The position numbers and the translations under genes were made by a program. The notes beneath the pieces are model-generated. The model made no database searches. It had not been told where the DNA came from and saw nothing but the letters and a program-made list of their open reading frames with translations. A DNA stretch of 64,000 bases, taken from positions 186,001 to 250,000 of the forward strand of contig JADJWE010000009.1 in assembly GCA_016716525.1 (NCBI GenBank), read 5' to 3'. Every line of letters starts with the position of its first letter. The first letter of the stretch is position 1. Shown here piece after piece: positions 1-7,580 of this stretch. The DNA comes from Candidatus Flexicrinis affinis. Lineage in GTDB: Bacteria; Chloroflexota; Anaerolineae; Aggregatilineales; Phototrophicaceae.

Positions 1-2
1 TC

Positions 3-944
3 GATCGCCTTCCCATTCGCGGCCACGGGTCGCCCGCGCTAGTCCGTGCAATTGCGCGCGCGCTTCGCCGCAGTAAACCCGACATCGTCCACGGCCACCT
101 CGTCCACGCCGAGCTGTGGGGAATCCCGGCGGCCCGTCTAGCCCGCGTCCGCCGTGTCGTCGTCACGCGACACAGCGACGACGCGCGCCGCACACGCCAG
201 CCGCTGCGCACGGTGTATGGCGCCTTGTGGCGGATGCTCGACACCTGCATCTGCGTATCGGATGCGGTGCGCCGCGCAGCCGAGGCAGAAGGCGCGCCGT
301 CGCGCAAGCTGCGCGTGATTCACCTCGGGCTGCCGCCGCGCGAACCAGAGCCGAATCGACCCAGCCGCGAGTCTCTGCGCGCCGAACTTGGGCTTGCGCC
401 CGACACGCTGCTGTTCGGTACGGTCAGCCGACTGCTGCAGATCAAGGGGATTGACGACGCCATCCGTGCGCTCGCGCGGGCACCGCGCGTTCATCTGGTC
501 GTGGCCGGCGATGGCCCGGAACGTGACGCGCTGACAGCGTTGGCAGCGCAACTGAATATGGCGAATCGGGTTCACTTTCTCGGCTGGCGCAGCCCGATTG
601 CGCCGGTGCTGGCGGCGTTGGACGGCCTGCTTGCGCCAAGCCGCCGCGAGGGATTCGGCATGTCGGTGCTGGAGGCAATGCAGCAGGGCATCCCGGTGAT
701 CGCGTCGTCGGCCGGCGCGCATCCCGAAACGGTCGTCGACGGCTATACGGGCCTGCTCGTACCGCCCGACGACCCCGCCGCGCTCACCAAGGCGATCGTT
801 TCACTGGTGGAAAGCGCGCACTTGCGTCAGGCGATGGGGGCAGCAGGACGCGAACGGGTGGCGTCGGTATTCACCACAGAGCGCATGGTCGACGCGACGC
901 TGGCACTGTATCGCGAGCTGGGTTCAGGGAAAGCAGTCGAATAG
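3..944 (+). CDS. GT4-family glycosyltransferase, 5' end outside window
   Basis: The open frame runs from the window edge, so the N-terminus is missing. The visible start at 213 is an internal GTG, because the upstream frame encodes a typical GT-B stretch (DIVHGHLVHAELWG). The C-terminal half has the GT4 donor-binding features: LLFGTVSRLLQIKG, VVAGDGPER and the E-x7-E region around EGFGMSVLEAMQQG followed by PVIASSAGAHPE. GT4 enzymes transfer a sugar from a nucleotide donor, usually to a lipid-linked or polysaccharide acceptor at the inner face of the membrane. The acceptor cannot be told from sequence. The 3' end overlaps the convergent membrane transferase by 21 bp. Confidence 0.9.
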   Translation, partial: DRLPIRGHGSPALVRAIARALRRSKPDIVHGHLVHAELWGIPAARLARVRRVVVTRHSDDARRTRQPLRTVYGALWRMLDTCICVSDAVRRAAEAEGAPSRKLRVIHLGLPPREPEPNRPSRESLRAELGLAPDTLLFGTVSRLLQIKGIDDAIRALARAPRVHLVVAGDGPERDALTALAAQLNMANRVHFLGWRSPIAPVLAALDGLLAPSRREGFGMSVLEAMQQGIPVIASSAGAHPETVVDGYTGLLVPPDDPAALTKAIVSLVESAHLRQAMGAAGRERVASVFTTERMVDATLALYRELGSGKAVE

Positions 945-2747
945 GCTGTCGATCCCGCGCGCCGGGCCCCAAATCTGCGTCGGTACGCCGTTGCGCAATT
1001 CCCAACGCGGCCCGGCCAAATCCACGCCGAACACCAGCCAGCAGTTCTCGGCGGCCCACTCATGGAGCTCGGACCGAAACCCTTCTGAGGACTTGGGCAG
1101 ATAGAGGAAGCGCACGCGCCGATCGGCGATCAATTGCACGATGCCTTCGTCGCTAATCATCGGGTCGCGGCCGATGAACCCGCCGATGAACAGCACCGGC
1201 CGGCCGGAATGCACCACGTACGGCGACCCGATCGCCGCGTTCGGCGCTGCGACCAAGTATTCGATATCCTGCGTTTCGGCTTGCAGGAACTCGAGCGCGT
1301 CGGGGTTGTAGTCGAGCCGTTCGACGTCGCGAAACGCCAACCACTGCCGCGTCGCGAACGACCCGAACGGCTCTGGCACCGTGCGATCGAGCGCCATCGA
1401 CGACGTCAGACCGGAGAACACAAACGGTGTGACGACCATCGCCACCGCGCCGAGGCCCACAGCCGCGGACCATCGGCGCATTCGCCAAGCCGCGACGGCG
1501 GCCACCGCCAGCACAGCGGCCAGCGGCCACCACACCGGCGGAAACCCATCGTCGAACGGCTTGGCGTGCTGATAGACGAGCAGCAGCGACACGCCGATCA
1601 CCCACAGCAGCGCGCCCATCCGCGACTGGGCTGCCCACCACGCGGCAATTCCGATCAGGGCGGCAGTCGGCACCATCAGGATGATCGAATAGTAGGCGTG
1701 GATGAACGAGGCGACGGTCAGCACGTACGCGCCGATCAACAGCCACGATCCATACAGCAGCAGCGCGCGGAACGGCTCCTCACTCGCACGGCGCGGCCGC
1801 CACGCCAGAACGCCGACCACAGCGATGACAACCGCCAGCGGCAGCATCCATCCCGCGTTATAGAATAAGTCGCTGTCGAACAAGCGCGCCGGCGACTCGA
1901 TGAACGCTTGAATCCCGGTCGACGCCGTCGGCCCGCCGATCAGCGCGGTCGCGCCCGATGTGCGCATCAGGCCGTTATAGCCAAAGATCAGGTCGAACGC
2001 CGAGTTGTTCCCGCTGCTGCCGATAAACGGGCGGCTGTCCACCGACGTCAAGTCGACGACGACCGCCCACGAGAACGCGAAGGCTGCATAGACCGCGCCG
2101 GTGATGACGAGGCGGCTTAGGCGCCCCGCCCACGGTACCGGCGCGCTGAGCAGATAGACGAGGATCAGCGGCGGCAGCGGGAAGACCGATTGCAGCATCT
2201 TGACGTTAAACGCCGCCCCGAACGCCAGTGCAGACCACAACAGCGGGCGCAAGCGTCCCGTTTCGATGGCGCGCAGACCAAATGCCACGCCGACCGTCTG
2301 GGCGAAGATCATCTGGCTGTCGATGAGGTTGGTGCGGTCTAGCGCAACACTGACCGGCGTGACGGCGACGACCAGCGCTGCGATGATGCCCGGCCAAAAC
2401 CCGAACCGGCGCGCGATCATCGCGTGGACGAGCGCGGTGGTCAGTACGCCGCTGGCGACGCCCGGCAGCGCCAGCGAGACCCAATTGAACCCGAAGAGCC
2501 ATGCCGCGATGGCCTGTGTCATAAACCCCAGCGGCGGCTTATCGACCGTGATGCTGCCGCCCGGTTCGGCCGCGCCGAACAGGAAATTGGACGGCGATTG
2601 CATCATCGACAGCACTGTGCCGCCGTAGTAAGAGTGACCGATGCCCTTCGTCTCCAACTCGCTGGTGCGCAGCAGCAGTGCGACGAACAGCACCGCGAAC
2701 AGCGCCGCGGTCCGTGCAAACGTCAGTCGGGGGATGGTGTAGGTCAT
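924..2747 (-). CDS. Polytopic membrane glycosyltransferase (GT39/ArnT-like, PMT_2)
   Basis: 607 residues with about ten hydrophobic helices. After the first helix comes the acidic loop ELETKGIGHSYYGGTV and then TVDKPPLGFMTQAIAAWLFG, the KPP-containing block typical of ArnT/PMT-type GT-C transferases that use polyprenyl-phosphate sugar donors on the outer face of the membrane. A soluble C-terminal region of about 150 residues follows the last helix. The start at 2747 was chosen because its ATG overlaps the stop of the upstream thioesterase gene (ATGA), implying translational coupling; the longer in-frame extension is low-complexity Arg-rich shadow sequence. Donor and acceptor are unknown. Confidence 0.85.
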   Translation of the reverse strand: MTYTIPRLTFARTAALFAVLFVALLLRTSELETKGIGHSYYGGTVLSMMQSPSNFLFGAAEPGGSITVDKPPLGFMTQAIAAWLFGFNWVSLALPGVASGVLTTALVHAMIARRFGFWPGIIAALVVAVTPVSVALDRTNLIDSQMIFAQTVGVAFGLRAIETGRLRPLLWSALAFGAAFNVKMLQSVFPLPPLILVYLLSAPVPWAGRLSRLVITGAVYAAFAFSWAVVVDLTSVDSRPFIGSSGNNSAFDLIFGYNGLMRTSGATALIGGPTASTGIQAFIESPARLFDSDLFYNAGWMLPLAVVIAVVGVLAWRPRRASEEPFRALLLYGSWLLIGAYVLTVASFIHAYYSIILMVPTAALIGIAAWWAAQSRMGALLWVIGVSLLLVYQHAKPFDDGFPPVWWPLAAVLAVAAVAAWRMRRWSAAVGLGAVAMVVTPFVFSGLTSSMALDRTVPEPFGSFATRQWLAFRDVERLDYNPDALEFLQAETQDIEYLVAAPNAAIGSPYVVHSGRPVLFIGGFIGRDPMISDEGIVQLIADRRVRFLYLPKSSEGFRSELHEWAAENCWLVFGVDLAGPRWELRNGVPTQIWGPARGIDSLFDCFP

Positions 2748-3241
2748 GGTGCGATAACGCCGCACACCGGCGCGGCCCAACCCAACGCGTCGCTCTCCGC
2801 CACCAATCGGTCGAGCGTCGCGGCGATCTCGTCGGGCCATGCGACGGTGCGGCGCGCGGCAAGATCGGCGTGGCTGTTAACGCACTCGAATGTCGACGCG
2901 AGGTTGCCGCGCGTCTCGTTGACCATGAACATCATGTAGTGCATACGCTTGGCGCTGCGCCCGAGAATGCGCGCGTACACCGCAGTCGTGTCGCCGATCA
3001 GCACCTCGTTGAGATAGTGGATATGGTGTTCGAGATCGAACCCGCCGCGTTGGGTGCGCTCGAAGAACTCGAGTGTCAGGCCGATCCTGTCGATCAGCGG
3101 ATACCCGGCGTCGTCAAACAGCGACATATAGTGGCGGACGTTCATATGCCGGTTTTCGTCGCTGTACTCGGGCGGGACGATCCTGCGCAGCAGGAACGGC
3201 AGGGCGGTGACGTCGGTAAGGGCGGGTGGCGTGAACTTCAT
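2744..3241 (-). CDS. Acyl-CoA thioesterase-like hotdog protein
   Basis: 165 residues with a single hotdog fold. YSDENRHMNVRHYMSLFDDAG resembles the active-site segment of YbgC/FadM-type 4-hydroxybenzoyl-CoA thioesterases, in which an Asp or Glu after the conserved Asn/His acts on the thioester. The substrate is probably an acyl-CoA but its chain length cannot be predicted. Start chosen at 3241 (MKFTPP) because the preceding 15 residues show no family similarity. The stop overlaps the ATG of the membrane glycosyltransferase by 4 bp, so the two are probably co-transcribed, although no functional link is obvious. Confidence 0.75.
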   Translation of the reverse strand: MKFTPPALTDVTALPFLLRRIVPPEYSDENRHMNVRHYMSLFDDAGYPLIDRIGLTLEFFERTQRGGFDLEHHIHYLNEVLIGDTTAVYARILGRSAKRMHYMMFMVNETRGNLASTFECVNSHADLAARRTVAWPDEIAATLDRLVAESDALGWAAPVCGVIAP

Positions 3242-3308
3242 CGCATGACACGCAGTGGTGATTGGACGCGCGCGCGAGTATAGCATGCCGCGCTCCGGTA
3301 CGACCGGG

Positions 3309-3338
3309 TTGACCCCGTGCCGTTCCAGCCCCTATAAT
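3309..3338 (+). promoter_or_regulatory. Sigma-70-type promoter of tRNA-Val
   Basis: TTGACC (3309-3314) and TATAAT (3333-3338) are separated by 18 bp. The mature tRNA begins 11 bp after the -10 box, so transcription would start almost at the tRNA 5' end. Confidence 0.85.
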
Positions 3339-3348
3339 CAACGTCGAC

Positions 3349-3421
3349 GGGCGCATAACTCAATCGGCAGAGTGCCATCCTTACAAGATGGAAGTTACAG
3401 GTTCGAGTCCTGTTGTGCCCA
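3349..3421 (+). tRNA. tRNA-Val (UAC anticodon)
   Basis: The acceptor arm GGGCGCA (3349-3355) pairs with TGTGCCC (3414-3420), with discriminator A at 3421. The anticodon stem CCATC/GATGG encloses CTTACAA, giving anticodon UAC, which reads GUA valine codons. The T arm ACAGG-TTCGAGT-CCTGT is canonical. CCA is not encoded. It is a single isolated tRNA with its own promoter and terminator. Confidence 0.97.
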
Positions 3422-3425
3422 ACGC

Positions 3426-3461
3426 AACCCGCCCACGATGCACCGTGGGCGGGTTCTTTTT
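3426..3461 (+). terminator. Intrinsic terminator of tRNA-Val
   Basis: A 12-bp perfect stem (3426-3437 with 3444-3455, AACCCGCCCACG and its complement) with a 6-nt loop is followed by CTTTTT. Confidence 0.93.
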
Positions 3462-3467
3462 ACTGAC

Positions 3468-3589
3468 TCAAGGGGTGCAAACCCCTTGACCCCGTTTCTG
3501 CGGAACTGGCATGCGAGCATGCCAGTTCCGCGGTTAAGGGAGTCCAAAGGGCGAAAGCCTTCTGGCAGGGGTTGGGGCAGCGCCCCAAC
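3468..3589. repeat. Mosaic GNRA-hairpin intergenic repeat, copy A
   Basis: Four hairpins in a row fill the gap between the tRNA terminator and the convergent SDR gene. They are TCAAGGGGT-GCAA-ACCCCTTGA (3468-3489), a 14-bp palindrome (3501-3530), CCAAAGGGC-GAAA-GCCTTCTGG (3544-3565) and GTTGGGGC-AGC-GCCCCAAC (3571-3589). Modules recur near 38394 and 58405. Copies A and C keep the same module order while the central palindrome differs in sequence but stays paired. It carries no ORF of its own. Confidence 0.85.
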
Positions 3590-3598
3590 GGGCTCCCG

Positions 3599-4450
3599 CT
3601 ACACCGAGCCGTCTGGCACGTACTTGCGCCACGAGTACTCCGGCTTGAAGCCCAGCATGCGCTGCGCCTTGCCACTGCTCAGCAGCGACTCGTACGGCTG
3701 CAGCCCATCGGGGATGGGCAGCTCGGGGAAGTAGCGCGCGAGCAAGTCATGGTTCGTCGTGTTCATGATCGAGTCGGCCGCGGCGATCATGAAGACTTCC
3801 GCGCCCTGAATGTCCGCTGTGATGCTCAGGCGGGCCGCCTGCGCCGCGTCGTTCTCGTCGATATAGCTCCACAGGTTCCAGATCCGGGTCGTCGGGTCGG
3901 CCCAGAAGGTCGGGCAGTTCTTGTACACGTCCGGCCCGATGATGTTCGAGAACTGCAAGCCGATGAACGGAATGCCGGACAGGCGGTTGAACTCGCGCGC
4001 CATCTGCTCGCTGATCACCTTCGAGATGGCGTAGCTCGACCCCGGCGCGTACGGGTGTTCCTCGGTCACAGGAACGAACTTCGGCCGGTTGACCTCCAGC
4101 GGCAGGCCGTAGATCGTCTCGCTCGATGCCCAGATGACCCGCTGCATCTTCAGCGCAACGGCCGCGTTGAACACGTTGTACGTCGACATCGTGTTGTTGT
4201 GGAAGCGCTGCGCGCCGGTGAAGTGATCGCGGTCGGGCTCGGGGTTGGCGGCCATGTGGATGACGACGTCGAAGCCGTGCAGGGCCGCGAGCGTTTGGCC
4301 GTAGTCGGTTAGGTCGGCGAGGCGAAATTCGCCCTGCCAGCCCTGCGGGCGAACGATGTCGGACTGGCCGACTTCATACCCGTGGTCGAGCAGCTCGCGG
4401 ACGATGTTCCGGCCCGCGCGCCCGGTTCCTCCAGTGACGATGACCTTCAT
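3599..4450 (-). CDS. NAD-dependent epimerase/dehydratase (extended SDR)
   Basis: 283 residues. An N-terminal Rossmann motif GGTGRAGR (about residues 7-14), a DVVIHMAANP segment and the catalytic YAISK (Tyr-x3-Lys) preceded by WASSETIYG identify an extended SDR. Size and context are compatible with a sugar or uronate dehydrogenase, or an epimerase. It is the last gene of a minus-strand cluster with two aldolases and a PfkB kinase, 60 bp after the tandem aldolase, so it probably oxidises or epimerises the substrate or product of that pathway. The exact sugar is not determined. Confidence 0.85.
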   Translation of the reverse strand: MKVIVTGGTGRAGRNIVRELLDHGYEVGQSDIVRPQGWQGEFRLADLTDYGQTLAALHGFDVVIHMAANPEPDRDHFTGAQRFHNNTMSTYNVFNAAVALKMQRVIWASSETIYGLPLEVNRPKFVPVTEEHPYAPGSSYAISKVISEQMAREFNRLSGIPFIGLQFSNIIGPDVYKNCPTFWADPTTRIWNLWSYIDENDAAQAARLSITADIQGAEVFMIAAADSIMNTTNHDLLARYFPELPIPDGLQPYESLLSSGKAQRMLGFKPEYSWRKYVPDGSV

Positions 4451-4510
4451 AACGTTGCTCCTTAGTGACGCGCCGCTTTTTGGCAGAAAGTATTGACAAT
4501 GCGACGAAGA

Positions 4511-5821
4511 TCAATCCGCAGTGAAGTGTTCCTCATTCGGGAAGAACTTGCGCTCTAGCTGGTGGATGTCCTCGTCGCCGATGGGCTGCAAGACGCCGAC
4601 TGCCCGCGACCGCAGCAAGGCTTGCGCGCTGAATTCGGCGACCTCTATCCGATCGAACGCTTGCAGCAGGGTCGTGCCGGTCGCCAGTACGGCGTCGTTG
4701 CGCAGCAGCACGACCGGCGTGGTGGTCGACAGCATGCGCGCGACGTTGTCCGGATCGGTGAACTCCTCGCCGTAAGGTGCCGCCGGGAGTTCGCGCAGCA
4801 CGACGTACGTCTCGGGGATCAGGCGCGTGTCGAACGGCACGGTTTCGGACACGGCGAAGCTGATCGCCCCCGGCGGCTGTGCGCTGATGACGCAGTTGAC
4901 GTCGGGATGGTGTGCGTAGATCGACCGGTGCATGCGCACGGCCCGGCTCGGCACGCGCCCGGCCTCGCGGCGGCCGTCTAAGATGCGCACGATGTCGACC
5001 GGCTCGATGTACTTACGGTCGAACCCGTAGGGCGTAATCAGAAAGTCGTCGTCGCCGATACGCAGCGAGACGGTGCCGCCGGTGCTGGTCATCAGACGGC
5101 GGGCATAGGCGCGGCGCACCATATCGACGATGGCGCGGCGGCCCTCCAGTTCACGGCTGTCGCGCGTGCCGGGCGCGAACTCTGGCAGCAGGTTGTCGAG
5201 GTGGCGGAACAGCGCCAGATCTTCGTCGTTCAGCAGGTGATAGCCGCCAAGCCCTGCTGCGTGAATCTGGGTCTGCGCGCAGAATTCAAGGGTTTCGAGC
5301 CGGTGGAAGGCTTGCAGCAGGGTCGCGCCGCCGGCCGCGACGCCGTGATTCTCGAGCATGACGAGGTTCGGCCCGGCCATAAACGCCTCGGCGATCCGCA
5401 TACCGAGCGCCTCCGACCCGGGCAGTTCGTAGCGCGCATAGCCGACTGGCCCGCAGATGTCATACGCCTGCGGAGTCAGGCGCGTTTCCGGACTCTGCCG
5501 CACGAGGCTAAACGCGACGAGTGCGATCGGGTGCGCGTGGACGATGGCGCGCAGGTCGGGCCGGCCATGATAGATGCGCCGGTGGAAAGGCAGCTCGCTG
5601 GACGGCGCGTGCTTGCCTTCGGTGCGCCCGTCCGGCAACACGCGCACGATGTCGTCGGGTGTCAAGCCGCCTTTGTCGATACTGGCCGGCGTGATCCAGA
5701 TGCTGCCGTCGTCGTCGTGGATCGACAGATTGCCGCCGCTGGTGGTGGTCAGGCCCTGCTGATACAGCCGCAGCATGATCTCGACCAGTTGGTGACGCGG
5801 GGGAAGCATGGCGAAGTCCAT
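4511..5821 (-). CDS. Tandem class II aldolase/adducin-domain protein, second domain without metal ligands
   Basis: 436 residues made of two class II aldolase domains. Domain 1 (about 5-200) has the full set: TSGGNLS phosphate-binding loop, Glu76, His95 and His97 in HAHP, and His159 in ENHG, which coordinate the metal in fuculose/rhamnulose-phosphate aldolases. In domain 2 (about 225-415) the same positions read Ala294, Ser313, Gln315 and Asp376, so it should not bind metal, though it keeps TSTGG. The start at 5821 is supported by AGGAGG nine bases upstream, lying across the stop of the PfkB gene. Domain 2 may be regulatory or structural; the substrate is unknown. Confidence 0.85.
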   Translation of the reverse strand: MDFAMLPPRHQLVEIMLRLYQQGLTTTSGGNLSIHDDDGSIWITPASIDKGGLTPDDIVRVLPDGRTEGKHAPSSELPFHRRIYHGRPDLRAIVHAHPIALVAFSLVRQSPETRLTPQAYDICGPVGYARYELPGSEALGMRIAEAFMAGPNLVMLENHGVAAGGATLLQAFHRLETLEFCAQTQIHAAGLGGYHLLNDEDLALFRHLDNLLPEFAPGTRDSRELEGRRAIVDMVRRAYARRLMTSTGGTVSLRIGDDDFLITPYGFDRKYIEPVDIVRILDGRREAGRVPSRAVRMHRSIYAHHPDVNCVISAQPPGAISFAVSETVPFDTRLIPETYVVLRELPAAPYGEEFTDPDNVARMLSTTTPVVLLRNDAVLATGTTLLQAFDRIEVAEFSAQALLRSRAVGVLQPIGDEDIHQLERKFFPNEEHFTAD

Positions 5822-5834
5822 GACGCTTATCCTC

Positions 5835-6779
5835 CTACACAGCCGGATATGGCTCAATCTGGACGAGGGGCAGCAGGCGCTCGGCTTCGCGGCGTTCAAG
5901 CTGAGCCGTGCCGGCTTGCTGTACGACCGCGCTGGCATACGCAAAACCGCGCCGCAGACCCATCTCGATCGGTTCACCGCGCCACACCGACTCGGTTAAG
6001 CCGGCCATCACGCCGTCGCCGGCGCCGCCTGCGCTCACGACCGGCACCTCCAGCGGCGGGACGAACCAAGCGGCATCGCGCGTGACCGCTAGCGCACCTT
6101 CCGCACCTAGCGTGGCGACCACCGTCGTGCCGAAGCGCGTGACGAGGTCGCGCGCGGCGGAATACACGTCCGCAAGGTCGCCGACGGGCCGGCCGATCAG
6201 ACGGCCCAGCTCGTCGCGGTTAGGCTTGATGAAATCGGGCCGCGCCTCAAGCCCGGCGGCCAAATTGGGCTGGTCGGCGTCGAAAAGCACCGGTACGCCG
6301 CGCCCGCGGATCAGGCCGATCCAGCGTGTATACAGCGACGGCGACAGAGTCGAAGGCAGGGTGCCGCCGAGCATCACGCATGCCGCATCGGACAACACAT
6401 CGTCGAACCGCGCCTCCAACGCCGCGACGTGCGCTTCGGAGACGATCAGCGTGTCGGTCGTGATCGTCGTTTGTGTGCCGCTGCCTTCGTCAGCGATCAC
6501 GACGTTGATGCGCGTTTCGCCGTCGACCTCGATGAAGTCGACATCGACGCCGCGCGTCTCTAGGATCTGCTTGGCGCGCTGGCCGGCGGTGTTGGCCGCA
6601 AACCCGATGGCGAGGCTGTTGACACCCATTTCGCCGAGGATGTACGAAACATCGGTCGGCTTGCCGCCGATGCTGACGACGCTGCGCTTCGCGCGGATGG
6701 TCGTGCCGGAGGCATAGCCGGGGATCACCAGCGTCTGATCGATGGTGGTGTTCGCCGTGATGGTGACGATGCGGCCCAT
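5835..6779 (-). CDS. PfkB-family sugar kinase (1-phosphofructokinase/tagatose-6-P kinase-like)
   Basis: 314 residues, usual length for FruK/LacC-type kinases. Family features are the N-terminal ITANTTIDQTL and IGGKPTDVS (replacing the common GGKGxNVA), DFIKPNRDEL in the middle, and the C-terminal GAGD anion-hole/catalytic-Asp motif in SAGGAGDGVMAGL. It would use ATP to phosphorylate a ketose or ketose phosphate. Gaps of 12 and 13 bp to the flanking aldolase genes place it firmly in the operon, suggesting kinase then aldolase. Rhamnulose already has its own kinase at 19297, so a different sugar is likely. Confidence 0.85.
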   Translation of the reverse strand: MGRIVTITANTTIDQTLVIPGYASGTTIRAKRSVVSIGGKPTDVSYILGEMGVNSLAIGFAANTAGQRAKQILETRGVDVDFIEVDGETRINVVIADEGSGTQTTITTDTLIVSEAHVAALEARFDDVLSDAACVMLGGTLPSTLSPSLYTRWIGLIRGRGVPVLFDADQPNLAAGLEARPDFIKPNRDELGRLIGRPVGDLADVYSAARDLVTRFGTTVVATLGAEGALAVTRDAAWFVPPLEVPVVSAGGAGDGVMAGLTESVWRGEPIEMGLRRGFAYASAVVQQAGTAQLERREAERLLPLVQIEPYPAV

Positions 6780-6791
6780 GTGCAGCCGCCC

Positions 6792-7481
6792 TTACTCGGT
6801 GAACGACGAAATGACGTCTTCCATACGCGCGCGTTCGGCCTCCAGCATCGGGCTGGCCCCCAGTGCGCGCGACTGGATGATGATGTAGGCGTTATTGTCG
6901 AGACGCTCGACGGCGTCGTACGCGGCGAACAGGTCGCGGCCCATCAGAAACAGCCCGTGCCATGGCGCGATCGTGCCCGCGGCATGCCCGCTGATGCGCT
7001 TCTCACGCCCACGCATGCTGGCGACCACGTTTTGTGCCAGCACTTTGCTGTGCGCCGGTGCGTACTCGACCACCGGTGTCACGCCGAACTTGCGTGTGGC
7101 TTCCAGCACCGGCGGCATCGGCTGTGCGGCTGCCGCGAACACGAGCAGGTTGCGGGCATGGGCATGGATCACGCCGGTGCCGTGTTCGCCGAACTCGCGG
7201 TGCAGGCTAAGGTGCACCTTGCTCTCGCGACTGATCGTCCCGTCACCGGCGAGCACGTCGCCGTCGAGGTTGACCACCAGCACGTCTTCAGGGTTGAGCT
7301 GCCACTGCCGGAGCGATCCGGAATAGCGCGGGGAGATGCAAACGAGATCGCCGATGCGTTCGCTGAGATTGCCGCCGGCCGCATCGGTCAGTCGGCGCTC
7401 GAACAGCATGCGGCCGATCCGTGCCACCCGCTCGCGAGTCCTCTGAATGGCCGGATCGCTGCGGATTTCGTCGCTGTTCAT
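6792..7481 (-). CDS. Class II aldolase (fuculose/rhamnulose-phosphate aldolase-like)
   Basis: 229 residues. The motifs are AAGGNLSERIG (phosphate binding), ESKVHLSLHREF with the catalytic Glu, VIHAHARN with two metal-binding histidines, and APWHGLFLMG with the third. It would cleave a ketose 1-phosphate to dihydroxyacetone phosphate and an aldehyde. Start at 7481 fits AAAGGAC upstream; the longer frame adds 14 residues over the promoter. It is first in its operon and reads away from a Fe-dependent alcohol dehydrogenase that could reduce the aldehyde product. A DeoR-type operator lies in the shared promoter region. Confidence 0.85.
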   Translation of the reverse strand: MNSDEIRSDPAIQRTRERVARIGRMLFERRLTDAAGGNLSERIGDLVCISPRYSGSLRQWQLNPEDVLVVNLDGDVLAGDGTISRESKVHLSLHREFGEHGTGVIHAHARNLLVFAAAAQPMPPVLEATRKFGVTPVVEYAPAHSKVLAQNVVASMRGREKRISGHAAGTIAPWHGLFLMGRDLFAAYDAVERLDNNAYIIIQSRALGASPMLEAERARMEDVISSFTE

Positions 7482-7542
7482 CGTGAATGTCCTTTGTTCG
7501 AAGTGACTGGACGTACGCACCACGTGCGCAAATCTGGTAAGC

Positions 7543-7580
7543 TATTATAGCGAATTCGACAGAAAACGAAAGAAAACGAA
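7543..7580. promoter_or_regulatory. Divergent promoter with DeoR-type operator (site 1)
   Basis: The sequence CTATTATAG (7542-7550) can serve as -10 in both directions. A 10-bp unit AGAAAACGAA is repeated exactly twice (7561-7570, 7571-7580) up to the alcohol dehydrogenase ATG. It contains CGAAAGAAAACGAA (7567-7580), which matches sites at 22909 and 23845. On the minus strand the site would cover the -35 region of the aldolase operon; on the plus strand it lies between the -10 box and the start codon. Both positions suit repression. Confidence 0.7.

Noticed and set aside
3349..3421. tRNA-Val as integration site of a genomic island
   Set aside because: No duplicated tRNA 3' end and no integrase gene were seen in the window.
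6780..7550. Plus-strand open frame of 256 codons over the aldolase gene
   Set aside because: Antisense shadow; the minus strand has the HAH metal motif, operon spacing and a ribosome site.
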